DNA from: Pyrocephalus nanus
Lineage: Eukaryota; Chordata; Aves; Passeriformes; Tyrannidae
Reading direction: 5' to 3'
Assembly (NCBI GenBank): GCA_038380795.1
Contig: CM076259.1
Coordinates: forward strand, 100,985,739-101,049,738
DNA: 64,000 nucleotides
This document shows positions 14,001-29,000 of the stretch, piece by piece. The notes beneath the pieces were generated by a model. That model was not told the DNA's origin and searched no databases. It saw only the letters and a program-made list of their open reading frames with translations. Each line of letters begins with the position of its first letter. Position 1 is the stretch's first letter. Position numbers and translations under genes: made by a program.

Positions 14001-17000
14001 TCTCTATAGAAGTTGTTTCATGGAGGGCAAAGTAGCCTCCCAACACCAGCATATGTAACAGAGGCAAGGGATAAACTAACCCAGGAACACCCATGACAAT
14101 TAGTAGTTTATGAATTCACGTGTAACCTTTGCTCTCAGAGTGCTCTCTGTGGCGCAGCTGCTTGACATTCTAAGTAGGTGTCTATATTCCAAACCTGGTT
14201 CAAAATAACAACACACCATGGAGTACATAAAATTAATTCTCAGGTGCATCATGCAACACGTAGCACTCCATAGGCTAATAATGTATTCTTATGATGAATT
14301 TTTCTTTCTATATATGGAGGTTATCTTGACCAATGGGAATTAGGGGTCACATAAGAACAGAAAAGGAAAAAAAATGTTGCAGAGTAGCTTGCACCTTCGG
14401 GTGCCTGATACTTATCTAGCCAACAGTGACTTAAGAGCAAGGAGTTAACCAAACATACATGCAAAATCAAAAGGATGGTTTTGAAGAACTACTGTGTGTA
14501 CCAGTGAAAAAACATATACAGTGTAAGTCCTTTTTATTTCAGAATTTTTTAGAAAAGACATTGTCTAACTTAGCAAATTAGTCCAAATCTACTAGACTTC
14601 CAAAGTGTCACTCATCTCTCTGAATCACTTCCATGTAAGAAAGGAGCTTCCTTTGTATTTAATTTTCACACTGTTTTTCAATGATTCTAACCAGAGGGTA
14701 ACTGAAAGAGACACAAAGTAAGTGGAAGGCACCTTGGGAGGCCTCTATTCCTACCTTCTCAAAGCAGGGACAAGCTCAAAGAGAAATCAGGTTGCTGACA
14801 GTTTATCTAGTCAAGCTCTGAAGGTCTCTATTGCAAGGATGAAGATTTCACAATCTTTCTAGGTAACACACTCCAGTAATGTTTTATACTTTCATTATAT
14901 TGTATGTATACACATTTCCCATAATCAAACAAATTGAACACATATTAGTTATTGGGAACTGACTAAGAATATTTAAGGGTCCTTCGGGAGCGGGGCAATG
15001 TCATTGTGAAGCTGGTTTTTATCTTTACAAAGCCAAGGCGATCATGAGAGGTCCCTGATGACCAGAAAAAGGCAGTTACCATGCCCTTCCCCAAGACAAA
15101 AAGAAGGATCCAAGGAACCCCAGAACAGTCAGTCTAACCTCAGTTTATGTCAAGATTATGAAACAAATCCTCCTCCAAGGCATTTCCAGATACATGAAGG
15201 ACAGGAAGATAGTTTAGCACAAGCTTGAGAACAGTCTGTATTTGGATGCAGGGAAAGCAGAAATCTTCCTTAATTCTGACTTTAACACGGCTTTGGATAT
15301 GGTTTCCTAGCATCCAAGTTGGAAGCTGAGACTATGGGCAGACCACAAAATGGCCAGACTGCTGTATTCAAAAAGTAGTGGTGAAGGAAGTCCAAGCAAC
15401 AGCATACTTGGAGATACCCCAAACTTAACTGACAGAACTCTTGACAACTGACCTATATTTCAATGTAGCCCTGTGTTGGACTAGATGACCTCCCAAAACA
15501 CTAAATGATTCTACACAGCCAAATCCCCCGAGCTAGAACTATGACCTTTTGGAAAAGGAGCATGTTTGTCCCTGATAATCAAATATATGCACAGTCCTTG
15601 CGAAGTGTAAGACTTTTACTAACATATTCTTAATTTTCACCTTTTTTAATACTTTAAATAGTCAGCAGTATCCCCCAACATGATCTTGGCTTATGTCATG
15701 ACAGTTATGACAGCTTAATATTGTGTCTACATGTCATTTAACAACCTATAGTTTATACAGTTTTAAAATGCAAAAAGTACTACAAACACGACACTCACTC
15801 TCCAGTTCAATAATTTCCATTCTGTTCCCCTCCGTATCATGGCCAACAAATTTCAAACCTTTCTCTTCAAAGCAGTGAGTTAATTCTGGGTTCACCTGAA
15901 AAATTGAAAATAATAATAATTGTTATTCTTGGGTTTAACAAACAGTAGTAGTTAATCATAATTTAGCATGCATACAAGAATGGAAAGAATTGGGAAAGGG
16001 TTGGGAACTTTTGCTTTCTTGTTTTAACAACTCTCCAGTATAAATTTGTAAAAGTGTGCATGCTTATTAAATAAAGAGATGAGTCAGTAATTTTAAAAGT
16101 TACTATGCAACATTCAAAAGATTAAAGCCAGGGTCCCTTCTGCTTACTGTCCTCCTGATTCTGAGCAGCTTGCATTCCTCCTTTCTCCAATGGCCCACTA
16201 GACTAGGTGTAGAGACTGATCTCTTTGAACACTGCATTTCAGTGGTTATGACACAAGCTGTGGTTCAGCTCCTCCTTCAAACTGAGCAGCTCTGCAGTGA
16301 GCTGTCTCATTTCCTCAAATGATGCTCTTACCACTCAGTTAATATTCCAACTTTGAGCACGTTTACCACCATTACATTCTCCTCCCACATTTCAAGGAAA
16401 TAACATTGTCTGAATCAGTTACAAAATGCACATATCCCATAGTTCAGGCCCTTCTCAAGACACTGATGGAGTATTTCTGAACTACCTCAGAAATAACTCT
16501 AGGAGTTTACCCCGTGTCCTCATGACAGTATTTTGAAAGTATTTGAACAGTTTTTCCCAGACGTTTGCAAACAGAAAGGTGAACGCATAACAAGGGACAT
16601 ACACAACTGGATGGTAGGAAGCAAGTGACATGAATTAGCCTCTGAATTGTAGATGTCTGAAGTCTGCCTACATTTAGACCGTGAAAGAATATTCACTACG
16701 TAAAAATAATCTAAGCCTTTAAATAAGCCAAACCGGCCAGTGCATTTAAGGATTACAAGCCTTTACCTTTCAAATATTTCACAAGAATCTCTGATATTGC
16801 TCTCCAAGATCATTTTGCTAGACACTGCATCTTCTCTAACACAGAAACAGTACATGACATTATTCTCCTCTGTTGAACACTTCAAAGAACACCTCTGCAA
16901 TACTGTGTCTACTCTCAGGCTCCTCAATACAAGAAAGAGATTTAAACAATATTGAGAGTTCATAAGAAGTCCAACCAGAACAGTTAGAGGCTGGGCCACA

Positions 17001-20000
17001 TGCAACACAGGAGGAGAGACTGGGTGAGCTGGATGTGTTCAGCCTAGGAAAGAGAAAGCCAAGAGTGGATCTCATGGCTAACTTCAACTATCTAATGGGA
17101 CAGTATAAAGAAGACTGAGACAGACTCTGCTCAGAGATGCACAGCACATGACTGAGACTAAAAAGACAAACTGCTCAAGGAATTCTCCTGTTAGATACAA
17201 GGGAAAATAGGGTTCACAATGAAGTGTTTAAGCATTGGAACAAATTGTCAAAAGATGTGGAAATTCTCTCTTGAAAGAGATTCAAAACTAGATGGCACAA
17301 AATCCTGAGTGGCATGATCTAATTTTAAAGTTGTCTCAACTCCAAATAGGGAGCTGGACCAGAATACTTACACTCCCTTCAATCTAAATTACACCATCTA
17401 ACCACTAGTAAATTTTGGTTTATGCTTATGTAAGAAAACTCCCATCAGCTCTTTTGTACCTACCAATAAAAACACAGTTTGCTCAAAATTTAACTTTTGA
17501 GCACAAAGTACATTAGCAGTACTTACCTCATATCGATGCCTGTGTCTCTCCTCTACAAATGTTTCATCACCATAAAGCTTCCCTGAATATACAACAAAAA
17601 ACAAATTAATGCTAATGTGTTGCTTTAATAGTTGTTACAACTATTTCTTGTAATTTAAACCTCAAAAAAGTCATACATAAAACATAACAAGACACTGTTC
17701 ATCTCACTCCAGCTTTCTGTCTTTCCTGAGTGATGACTAGTTTCTTTTAATTTAGCATCACCTGAGTTTATTCAGGATTCTTATTCAACATTCCTTGACC
17801 AGAAATACCTTAGGCAGACTAGAGTCTAAAGGACATGCTTTAACTAATTTAAATTGTAAAGCTCAAAATAAAATTAAAAAATGTTTGAGCGAAAAAGCAA
17901 TATAAAAATCCCTTCAGGGTTTTACAACAGTGGTACACAAAACGTGCAGGGAAGGAAGGCTTTTAGTAGCATCTGTTCCATTTTAATAGATTATGCATGG
18001 CAGCTGGCGTAATACCTCCAAAGAACAAACAGAGAATATTACTTTTTTCTGTTTTCCTGATCTCATTACCCAAATGACTCTTGCAGTCCCCTGTATAATC
18101 TGGAACACTCCAGATTTCACAGCAATAAGGAATAAGTTAGAGGTACACAGTAAACCAGATTACAATCATATCTCTCACTTACAATCATGGCTCAGACTTT
18201 GCTCTCAATTTACCCTAAGGTCATTAGAATTACTACCTTGCTAAGGGGTTGGTACAAGAACTAGACTGCCAAGAACATTGCCAAAAATTGTAAAATGACA
18301 ATACTGCAATTTTATGAGAAGTGGTGCATGCGGTAATTTTAAGGAACCATCTCTTAAAAACCATTATTTCCATTCAAGTTGTAAAGCATTAGAAGAACAC
18401 CAAAGTTTTTTATGGTTCCTTGATAAATACCGTCATCTAAACAATTCATAATACTGGTCAAGAGTTACAACATTTGTTAATTTTTATTAACTTTTTTAAG
18501 TGTTTGGGCCACAGAACAACTTGTGCATATCTATATCACACCTAGGACAAGTATCACCCAAGTCAGCGAGATCACTAGCATGAGCATTCTCTAGAAAGGT
18601 GCATTTTACATTAAATGTGCACATGTATTACACTTTGGTCTCCTGCTGAAGCAGGTGTCATTTAAAAAAAGTCAAGAAGGATGCATTCCTTAAGTTTAGC
18701 ATAGCTAAATATAGTAATAGTTGAGATCAATGTCAGGGGCAGGGCAGTATAAGAAATATGGCCATATGTAATCAGGGAACAAGAAACTACTTTTTACACA
18801 TTTACAGCATCATTTATATTACTCCTGTATAATGGGCTGATGAGACAAGTATTACTTCAATTTCCCAAAAAAACACCGTTTCCAGGGCTGGGCTAGGCCT
18901 AAGGCAGTGCTGGATCAGAGACTGGTGTTAAGGAGGGCCTGGCTACTAGCAAACATTGTCAAGACAAGGTAAGGACTAAGGCAGCAAGGCCACATGACAT
19001 TTAAGGCTGAGGTGCACTGGCAACTCTAGAGAAGCAATATTTAGGTCTGGGAAGAGCATAAGGGGTAGGAGTTTGGGTTAGTTCTACCAAAAAGCTTCAG
19101 GGGTAGGATAAGAAGCCACAGTCCACACATCAGCTCATAAAGAAAACAGGAAGAAAGCACTCTGATCTTCCCAAAAATACAATGAATTAAACTACCATGA
19201 AATGTATTTCAGTTATCTCAACATTCTCCTCACTGTTTATTTAAAGCATTGGACTCTAACTGACAGTTTCACTGGGAATTACGGATGTCTCTCATTTCTT
19301 TTTTACATTTCAATCCTCAGTAAATGTATATGGGAACAGGATCAGAGTGAATGAATTCAGGGAAGTTGTCTCCCAAAAGCTTGCTTGACCTTACAGTCCT
19401 TTAACAAAATGTGCTTCGGCATTTTTGCTTTTCCATGTTACAGAGCTCCAATCCAAAGAGAAAGTCATAAGAGTAGAAAAATTACTTACTTAAAACAGAA
19501 TTTTCTGTTTTGAAAACAGTCCTCCTCTTCCCCAATCTCATCGTTCCACCCATATCTCCAGGATTGTGTTCTGGCATGTCAATAACCTGTAGAGAAGAGT
19601 TGTTTAGATACAGTTCCATTCAACAAATAAAAAAACCGCCAAACCACAACTGCCTAACAGGTTGCATAGATTTGTAAAAGGCAACTTCATATATTTTCCC
19701 AACAAGTATTCCCAATTATTAATTCTCTTTGTTTTTTCTAATGCTTTGTTCTTCAACATTGGCACTGTAATAGACTGAGGATATTAACTAATTGGTGAAA
19801 GACTTTTTCATTTAATGGAAAAATCAACAAAAGCAATTTACTCATCTCTTAATTTAATTTTGGTGTGGAGAAAAAATCCCTTTCTTTTAAAAAATATACC
19901 AAAATGTTAGCAATAGGATAATTCTGCCGAAAGCTATTCTTTGTGCTATGAAAGTACATGGATTTTTAAAAACTCAAATTCATAGACCAGAAATATCCAC

Positions 20001-23000
20001 CCACTGATAAAGACACCATCTCTGAAAAACTAAGTCCGTCAAACACACAGTGTTAGAGGCTGAAAGATTATCCTGGGTAAATATTTCTGTATACTCAGCC
20101 ATTTCTTATACTGTTCTTTATACACAATGTTCTTTCTTATGCTAAGAGCCAGAAACAGTTGTCTTAAACAATGAGGTGACCTCTTTTTTGGAAAGTGGGA
20201 AGAAGAGGAGAGCATGCAATAGCAGAGTGAAGACACTTGTAAGACTTTAATTTTGTAAAAGCAGAGTATGAAAAGGTGAGTCCAATACGCTAATTCAGAT
20301 TACATATGTAACTGATTTATCAAAGTGAAATGGAAAAGCCTGCCCCTCAATTTGCCTCTACTAAAGGGTTTCTCAGATTGCTAAATAAATCACAAAATAC
20401 TTTGTATGAAGTATGAAGACTATCCTATTTAACACAACATTTAAAGAAGAGACTATACCAATACTGGGTTTGAGGACCAAAGCAGATGGATTGAATGAAT
20501 GCTATGCGGGTCAAGTGAAACTCGGGATGGTGGGATTCAGGGCATTTGAGCAACCACAGCTTCGTAGAAGGAGTGTGCTTAGTTTTGCTCAGTTTGAAAA
20601 ATCTTGCAGGGTCTCACAATCAAGTTTAGAGGAGGTCTGTCTCAGAGAGCTAAAACAGTTCAAAACTGTAGAAATGTGAGCTGAAACTCTGACCTACGTA
20701 TTTGCATTCACATATACACAGTCAGTGAGGAATGTAATTGACAAAGAAAGGTTCTACAAATATTCACATGTATGGGTAATCTGGAATTGGATTTTTATTA
20801 ACCTTAATTTGCCCTCTGGGAGTAATGAAAACAATTTCTGATGATACACTTCATAAAGTGAAGTTATTCAATTTAGGAGGGATGGTGGAAAGTGCTTAGC
20901 CTTTGGCCTTGTGCCAATGCATTTCAGCTGTATAATTATCTCTGTATAACCTTATACCTTCAAAATGTTATTTATAAGCTATATACTCATTATAAAATGT
21001 CATGAGCATGAGTTGTGATCAAACCAGTGGGATATTACAAATCCTCTAATTACCTCTCAGATCACAAAGGTGAGGACTATGAAGCTACAAAACCCCCCAA
21101 CGAATTAAAAAAATAAAAAGAGCATTCATTGAGTTCTTATTACTTAAAAAAAAAAATATTAGATCGACTGATTTTATTTCCTTCCCTTTATTTTTGCTTT
21201 TTTTCCTGAAGCAGTGGCCACAAAAAACCCCACAGATATCAGCAGTAAGAATGTATACATTAGACTGTGTGTATATGTCAAACACTCTGGCCCTCTGAAA
21301 TCAAACATAAGTTTTCCTTGAGGTGTTATTTACTTACCTACACCCATACTACAGATAACCTCAAAGATGTGCTGGCTCTTGTTAAAAGAAGAGGAAGTGG
21401 CAAAAACCAGCAATTGATTATTTCAAGTATATGCTTCTCTTCCAATTACAAAATTTTCACTTTAAGGGCTGTTTAATGAGTATTTGCAGTTGATGAGAAA
21501 AGCAATGAAGTGGGTTTGTTTATTAGTTTGAGTTTTCTTAAGTTTGGAGGCTAATGTCAAGATTAGATATTCTTTCATTCTCAAAAGTGTATCAGGCAGC
21601 TAAACGCTGTCCTCTACCATCAGTTTTAGATTTTAATTCCTAAGAACTTTGGGCATGATGTTTTGGTCTAATTTTGCTAACTGCATCATGGTAGCACCCA
21701 GCTGTTTGGGGTTCACCCCTTCTCTTGCTCAGGGAAAAAAAAAAAAAAAAAAAAAAGAGTCACTATTTTCACCTTTTAGTATTTGCTATACTAAGATATT
21801 CTATCAAAACACTTCAAAGTGTAATGCCATAAACAGAAATATGGTGATATGATAAAGTGAATGGGACAGTAACTTCTTGAAGGACATTGCTCAGGTCTTA
21901 AAACTCCTCAATCAAAACTCTGGCTCCAAATGAAGTGGATCTGTCTAAGGAGTCCTTAGAAGATTTCACTAGTTTACTGCACTTAAATGCATTCAGAAAC
22001 ATCAATTAACAAATACATAGTTTCCTGTTCATTAAATAGAGCGCATCAGTTTAAAGAAGTTATGGCCATACTCTCAGCTCTTCCTTCTTTCAGTGGGCAA
22101 AAACCAAAGACTGGATTCACATGAGTCCCACTAAAGCTCTGGATAACGGCCTGGAATGAACACAGTTGCATCTGCTCTGCTGAGGGCTTTTGTCATCCTT
22201 TGGGTCAGAACCTGACATGACGCTACAAGCCCTACAAAAATTCCACTGGAGAAATGGATTTTCAGGGAAGATTCAGATGAGTTTCAATATCAGCTGTCTG
22301 TGTTTTCATCTCTTCATCTTCTCCTAAATTGTTAGATTTATGCTGGTAAGAAATAGACAAGGCTTGAAATAATAATTGTTGTAGTCAGGTGAGGAAAAGA
22401 GCTACTTAAGAAATAATATCTCAGAGCTACTGTGACTCTGGATCTTGATTTTTGATACAGTCTGTGGCTTGGATGAACTTCAACTACACAGCACATCCCT
22501 CAACGCTTGTATATTACACAAATTTCACTGCAACAAAGTCTGTGCAAGAAGTTTTTGACACCAAAGTGGCACTGCTGCTCTGCAGCCCAAGAACAGTATG
22601 AAAACCAAAGGCAACTCGTATGAATGAAAATATTTGCCATATTTTACAGAATTTATTTGATCAGAGAAACATGAACTTTCAAGGGGTGGTCATTTTGAAC
22701 AACTGTGCAACTGATTAGATTCTTCAAAGAGTTTATGCTTCCTGACACAGAATAAATCTGTTCTTACTATGCATCATTCATACTATTCTTTGAAAATTGC
22801 CAACACTTCAGGGATTTTACAGACATCATGTATTACACCAGACAGCCAACACAAAATAAATAATGAATTACTGTAACATAATACAAAGCACATTCTAAAT
22901 ATGAAAGAGTCTGATCAGTACTAAATCATGTTACTGATGAATAGTGACTTCAACTACCCATGAACAGCAACCTTCTTTCAGAAATCTACTGCTTGGATTG

Positions 23001-26000
23001 TTTCACTGTTGTTAGAAAACATATAAAAGCTAATGAGAAAACCTTTCAAGCCCTGACACTCAACACAGAGCAACCAAGGCCCTGAAAGCCCCACACCTAG
23101 CATTTTAGTAATCATTCCAGGACCATTACGTTTTATCTTTGTTTTGCCTCATGTCCTGCAACGCTATTTTGAGAAATATATCTACCTGGTTACTACCAGG
23201 AAGGTGGGGAGTAGGGGGTGTCTGGTTGGGTTTTGTTTGCAGGCTTCTTTTTTTGGGAGTTGGGGAAGGAGGGGAGCATTTCTTGGTTTGAACAACTCAT
23301 GGGTAAGACAGCTTTGAAAACATATTTTTATGAGGGTATTTCTTTTTCTTTTTACCCTTGTCTGGTGAGAAAAAGATTTGCGACTGCTGAAATAAATTGC
23401 TACACATGTAAGTTCCGATCAACGCATCAGGAGATGCCACAACCCTAATGATTAATTGAACACTGAATAGAGGCTCTAAGACACTTGGCACACAAGAGAT
23501 GTGCAGAGGGAAAGTTTACAGGAGCAGGGAATACAGAGACAGGTACTGATGAATACTAACCCCTGCTGAACATGACTATGAAAAAAAAAAATCCAGCAAT
23601 ATAAACTGTCAAGGACTCAGCCCAAATCTAAGGAACTTATCCTTTTATGGGCTCTTCTATCATTTCTCTGCAGGATTAGTCAGTACTTGTTATATTTGAT
23701 CTGATCAATCAATCACAGGTTTATCAGTAAACAGACCCAGAACCTTACAAACAGGATGTTTATACTAACATTTCAGAAACAACAGTACAAACATTTTGAA
23801 GACAATGTTGACAGATGCAACAGTAAGAGTGGTACTGACAACTTCCAACTTGGCAAGTAAACCAAAAAGACACACCTTCCCTGCTCATTAATAAAACAGG
23901 TTTTAAAATTTTCAGTTACTGAAATAGGGTGCAAGGACTACATCTGTCTGAATCCCTTGCTCCCTTTTCCCCCAAAGATATCCTGGTTCCAAGTAAACCC
24001 CGTCTGTGCTCAACTATTTAAAGCATTCAGCCCTCTAGGATTGAAATAGTTCTCACAAAACCACTAACACATTTCAGACTACTCAGAGTTCCATTACTCT
24101 GACTGAAGTAATGTTCGTTTTTAAAAAGATGACCATCATATATAAGATCAAAGAAAAAATGAACAGTAGCTGATTCATGCAGTTGCATATTGATATGAGT
24201 AACTAGCTTGAAAAGTTCTGTCCTCTACTATCTTCACAAAACTATAGCACAGTATCCAAACATTCCGGCAAACACTAGTTTAAATTTCTTAAACTCTTAA
24301 AATCCCATAGCATACTACTGTCAACTACTTTCCAATCTGGGCGACTCTCTTTTCCAGAGATTTATTGTTTCCTATTTTAGAACCCTACAGCATTTAATTC
24401 ATTCAAGTCTGAAAGTTCTCTAAGAAGGGTTTTGCCTGAGTAAGCAGAATTTCTGATACAGAATGTTTTGTAGCATTTTCTCCAGAAAAAGCCATAATGG
24501 GTGTGACATCCTTTTCCAACAGTGCTTGTTCACTCATATGTATAGTGCAGTGAACTTAGGATGTTAATGGAGATGTTGATATACAAAGTCCATACAGATA
24601 TTACTTAACAGCATTTTAAGAACTCATTGTAGTTATTCCAAACACATGTTCCAGAATCAACTTGAAGACTTAATCAAGTAGAAAGTTTCAGACTGCTAGT
24701 GTTAGCAAAAGGAACAGGGTCAGACGGTGCTGGCTACAGAAATACATTGGAGTGCCAGTCACGCTATGTCATGAAGGGCAGGATTTGCAACAGACTTGAA
24801 TAACTAAAAAGAAAGTGGAAGAGTCTTCTCAGGCTTTGGACTGGTCCAGCTCACATTATAATTAATGACTGGAATTGAATTTCAGAAAGATCAGTACATC
24901 TGCAGCTAGGAGAAATCCTTCTTTCTACCACATAGATCTTTAAAAAAATCAGAACTCTGTCACTACCTTTAAAGGGGAAATCTCCAAAGGAAATTTCTAG
25001 TAGGTAAAATTCTGCCCTTACCAAACACACTTAAATCCACATCAGGTATATCAGAGGTAGGAAGGCATGAAGCAAGTTGGTGTCTCTGAGCATCCTAAAG
25101 CAGAGGGAAGAACCTAAAGAATAAGATAGAGCCTGGTGTTCTCTTCATCAAACACCCCAGCCACAAAGGTGAGACAGGGATAACCAAACACTTACGGCCT
25201 GAGACTGTTTAAACAGTAATATGCTTGATGGTCTCTGACTCAGAGAACTATTATATCCAAGCCCCACTAGATAAGCAATGCAAAGTAGCCCAGGAGGCAT
25301 GAGATTGTCCTTAGCAGAGATAAAGCATAGCAGATGTTTTACCCTCAACATGCTCTAGTGTTCTGTACTTGCTCTACCCTGAGTTATGCATGAGCAAACA
25401 TCTGTTGCAATTGTTTCTCATTCATTAATACGGCAATGCTAGTTAGAATCACTTCATTATCAATTATCACCACCTTCAGCAAGTGAGGTAGAAGGAAAAT
25501 TGTTTACTTCAAGGAAAGTAAGCAGGCAAACTGCTTATTTCAAGGGGCCACCACTCCACTAAGGATTACTGGTATCAGCTTTCAGACAATGCTCAGTACC
25601 ATGATCAGCACTATCCTAGAACAAAACATCCATTCATCTGCCATAAAAATCAGTATCCTCACAAGGAAGATGAGAATTAGTTTTTCATCCCATTTCCCTA
25701 AAGTAATCAGACCACCACCAGACTTGTGAGTAAGAAAGACTGCCTGGATTCCAGCCACTGTCTCCCAGAATGGTGTCACCAATTATCCTGACATTCTCTT
25801 CACCTTCCAGATCTGCCCAGTGATGATCTGGTACTTGATAAACACAGATGCAGAAACTGAGTCATTTCTTTTAGAAAGGAAGTGAAAGAAGTGAAAATGC
25901 TATATAGAGTTTGAAATCCTTGTCAGTTTTAAGAATATAAATCTAAATATATCTATTTTTTTGTGGTTTAACTTGTTTTAAGAGAAATCAGTTTATTCTC

Positions 26001-29000
26001 TTTTTGATTCACCCTGATAATTTTTACATTATTTGACAACACATGCTTCACTGAGATTAATAACTTCTAGCAGTTAAGATGATTTCACCAACTAGTTTTA
26101 GTTACTGTACATCTGATTAAGATTTCATTAAATTGAGGTTTTAAACTCAAGGACAAAAAAATACAATCATGTTGGTTGATACTGACACAAGAAAATGCCT
26201 TATTTAGAATCTGGAGTAAACAAATGAAACAGAAATAAAGGATTCTAGCTCCATAAGGATTTCTCTGCTACAGATACATAAGAAGTAGCCCAGTACCAGT
26301 GAATCCAATTAGGATATCATGCTTCATATTATGCCCAAAGATCAGGGTCAGACCATAAGCTACAGTGGTTTGAAATAAACACCAGAATTTAAAATCTGAC
26401 ATTTCTACATTAAAAAGAGAATTTTCAATTAGCTGGGCTACATTGGTATCTCTCACAGGTGAACATTTTATAAAAATCAGCTGAATAGAAGGAAAAATGA
26501 GACACTTAGAAAAAAAGTTCCCTAGTGTTTAACTCTTAACTTCGAAGAACAAAACCACAATACAATCCATGATCCCAAGGAAAGACAAAGTAGTGAGAAA
26601 ATACCTCAAAATGTTTTAAAGACACTGCTGAGCAAGCATGTTAAGTGGTTACAAGGTATTCTGCAGGTTGTGCATCCTTGAAAAAAATAACACTAAAGTT
26701 GTAGACAACTGCACACAGTTGTGAAAGTAAATGTTGCTCTACAGCTAGTGCCAAAATCTTGTGCCAATTTGATTTTTTTATCAAGAAGCTCAGCTGAATC
26801 CACTCTGCAAAACCACACAAAAGCAACCAGCTCCCACCAACCACTGTAACCTTTAACTGAAGCAATTTGTTCTGATGCACAAGTCTCTTTTCTTTTCAAC
26901 TCTTCTTTTACATTTAAGCTGTAACTTTGTAGAAGTTAAAATAGATGTAGATAATGAAGAAATGTAAATAATGAAGGTGAGAGTAGTTCTCAAACTAATT
27001 TACAGTATAGTCATGCTTCTTCCCACTTCCACCTCTTTTTTTTTCCTTTGTTCTTATTTTTGCCTGGTTTTGGAAGGCAAGCAGGATCACCTTTACTGTT
27101 TAAATGGAGATTCATATCCACCATGCAGATATCTTGAAATATTTCACATGCATCTTTGTATTGTCCTCCTTCTCTCTTCCTCTTTGAAAGCTTCTGGTTT
27201 AGCTGAACTCCTGTTTAAATGTCATGCCAGCTCCCTCACCTCTACTACTTATTCCTTAACAAGGCTACCAAATGAAATGAAATTGACCCCTGCATTACTT
27301 AGTAGTCCCCCCACTTCATTTACTAATTTGAGACATTCTAGTAATGTTAATCTTATGGACTAAGAGGAAAACAGACATACTGTATCAGGGAATTTCTAGG
27401 CAGAAAGCCTCTGGCACAATCACTGTAATTACTACTCTTGTCTTCCATGGCATGCATAAGACAATAAAAGTATCATGGTCTATCTGATCTTTCATGCCTG
27501 TAACTTTTCCTAAATTACAAAGAACAATCTGAATGCTGGATATCTCAATAGGCATACAGAATGGACATCTAGAAAGCTCTCCATCAACAAGTAATGGGAT
27601 TTTCTTTCCCCCATGAATTCAATAGTAGCAGTGGAGACTACTTCCATGAGTCATTCTCCTCTCTGCCACACATACATCAAAACACTTCTCATTCCAGCTG
27701 GAGAATTGGAAGAATTAAAGCAAGTACCAAATATCATATAAGGGTAATCGAGGCACTGACTTCTAATTCTAAGATTTCCTAAATCTTATGGTTTCCTATT
27801 GTAAACTATATCAGAACAAACAATGACAATAACAAAAGAGAGCACAGGATGATAACTACAATGTTACATACAACTCTGACCACTTAAAATATCTTGCAAA
27901 AAATTAGGTTGGCATCTTCATTACTATCTATCCAGTCCAGTACACATCAGCTTCAGAAAACCAAAATGATTTATATTAATATCGCAGAAGAGAATAATTA
28001 ACTTGATTACCTCTGCCAGCCATTTCACAGATGCTTTGAGTCACATGTTCTACATTACATTAAATAGTTTCCTGCTTCCACTTGAGAAGCTTCAACTGGC
28101 CACAGATCATCTTGCCTGGGAAAACCTTAATTCTGGTAAAAGACTTATGACCTACAATCCATTTTTTTTTTTTTTCATTTCACAGAGAAACCACACTGTC
28201 TTTACTTCTGAGAAGGATACTTTCTATTTCACTTTGTCTGTTCTGCCTCCTCCAAAAACCTAATTATGTCCAGATCATAATTTCATTCTGCACTTCTTGT
28301 GATATTCCCCCCCAGCAAATTAACTCTACCCCCTTCAACATCAAATTACAAGAATTCTTTGGAATTTTCTTTCCTTAATTGTGTTTATAAGGTATCAGGG
28401 GTCAAGTTCAGACAGTGTTTAAAAAGACAACTGGCTTGCCCAGTTGCATCCATGCTACCTACACTAGCAGAGCACACACGCTGATCGCTTCCTCGTCCCA
28501 TGTGGCACCAGGGAGCAGCACCAGGATGCCTGGATTCATGGATGAGCTCCAGTGTGACAGTACACACACACCTGTGCAGTTCTTTGCTAACTGATCATAA
28601 AACCAGAGCTGAAAACCTACATATTCATTTTTAGGGATGAATACGATACACACTTTTAAAAGATAAGCCAATAGGAAGAGCTACACATGAGGAAGTAGAA
28701 GAAAGAAGCAGAGAGGATGTGTGGGTGCATTTGGAGAACCATTAGCAAAAAGGTCAGAGACGAGGAGAAATGGATCTTCAGATCACTTCTTATTTAGCAA
28801 CAAGATGGTGAAAGCCTACAGGAAATACTTTACCAATATTGTTTCTAAGAAAGTATCATCTATAGAATCATCAACTTTACACTACCACATGTCAAGGAGT
28901 CGTTAATTAGCATGTCATCAGCTGGACACACCCAGCAGAATTTCAGACACCCACTGTGAAAAGTGGGGGTGGCCGGGTACAGATGAATTCAACAGATAAT

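Larger units (their letters stand above)
12986..15798 (-). other. CTPS2 intron 15
   Basis: 2.8-kb GT-AG intron. It holds a G-run at 13253-13264 and two CR1-derived fragments in opposite orientations (about 14715-14880 and 14985-15520). Nothing else was recognised. Confidence 0.85.

Noticed and set aside
26971..27363. 130-codon plus-strand ORF with a hydrophobic start
   Set aside because: The longest ORF in the AT-rich intron, but its Ser/Leu/Thr-rich content, lack of any recognised motif and lack of promoter or poly(A) context make it a chance ORF.
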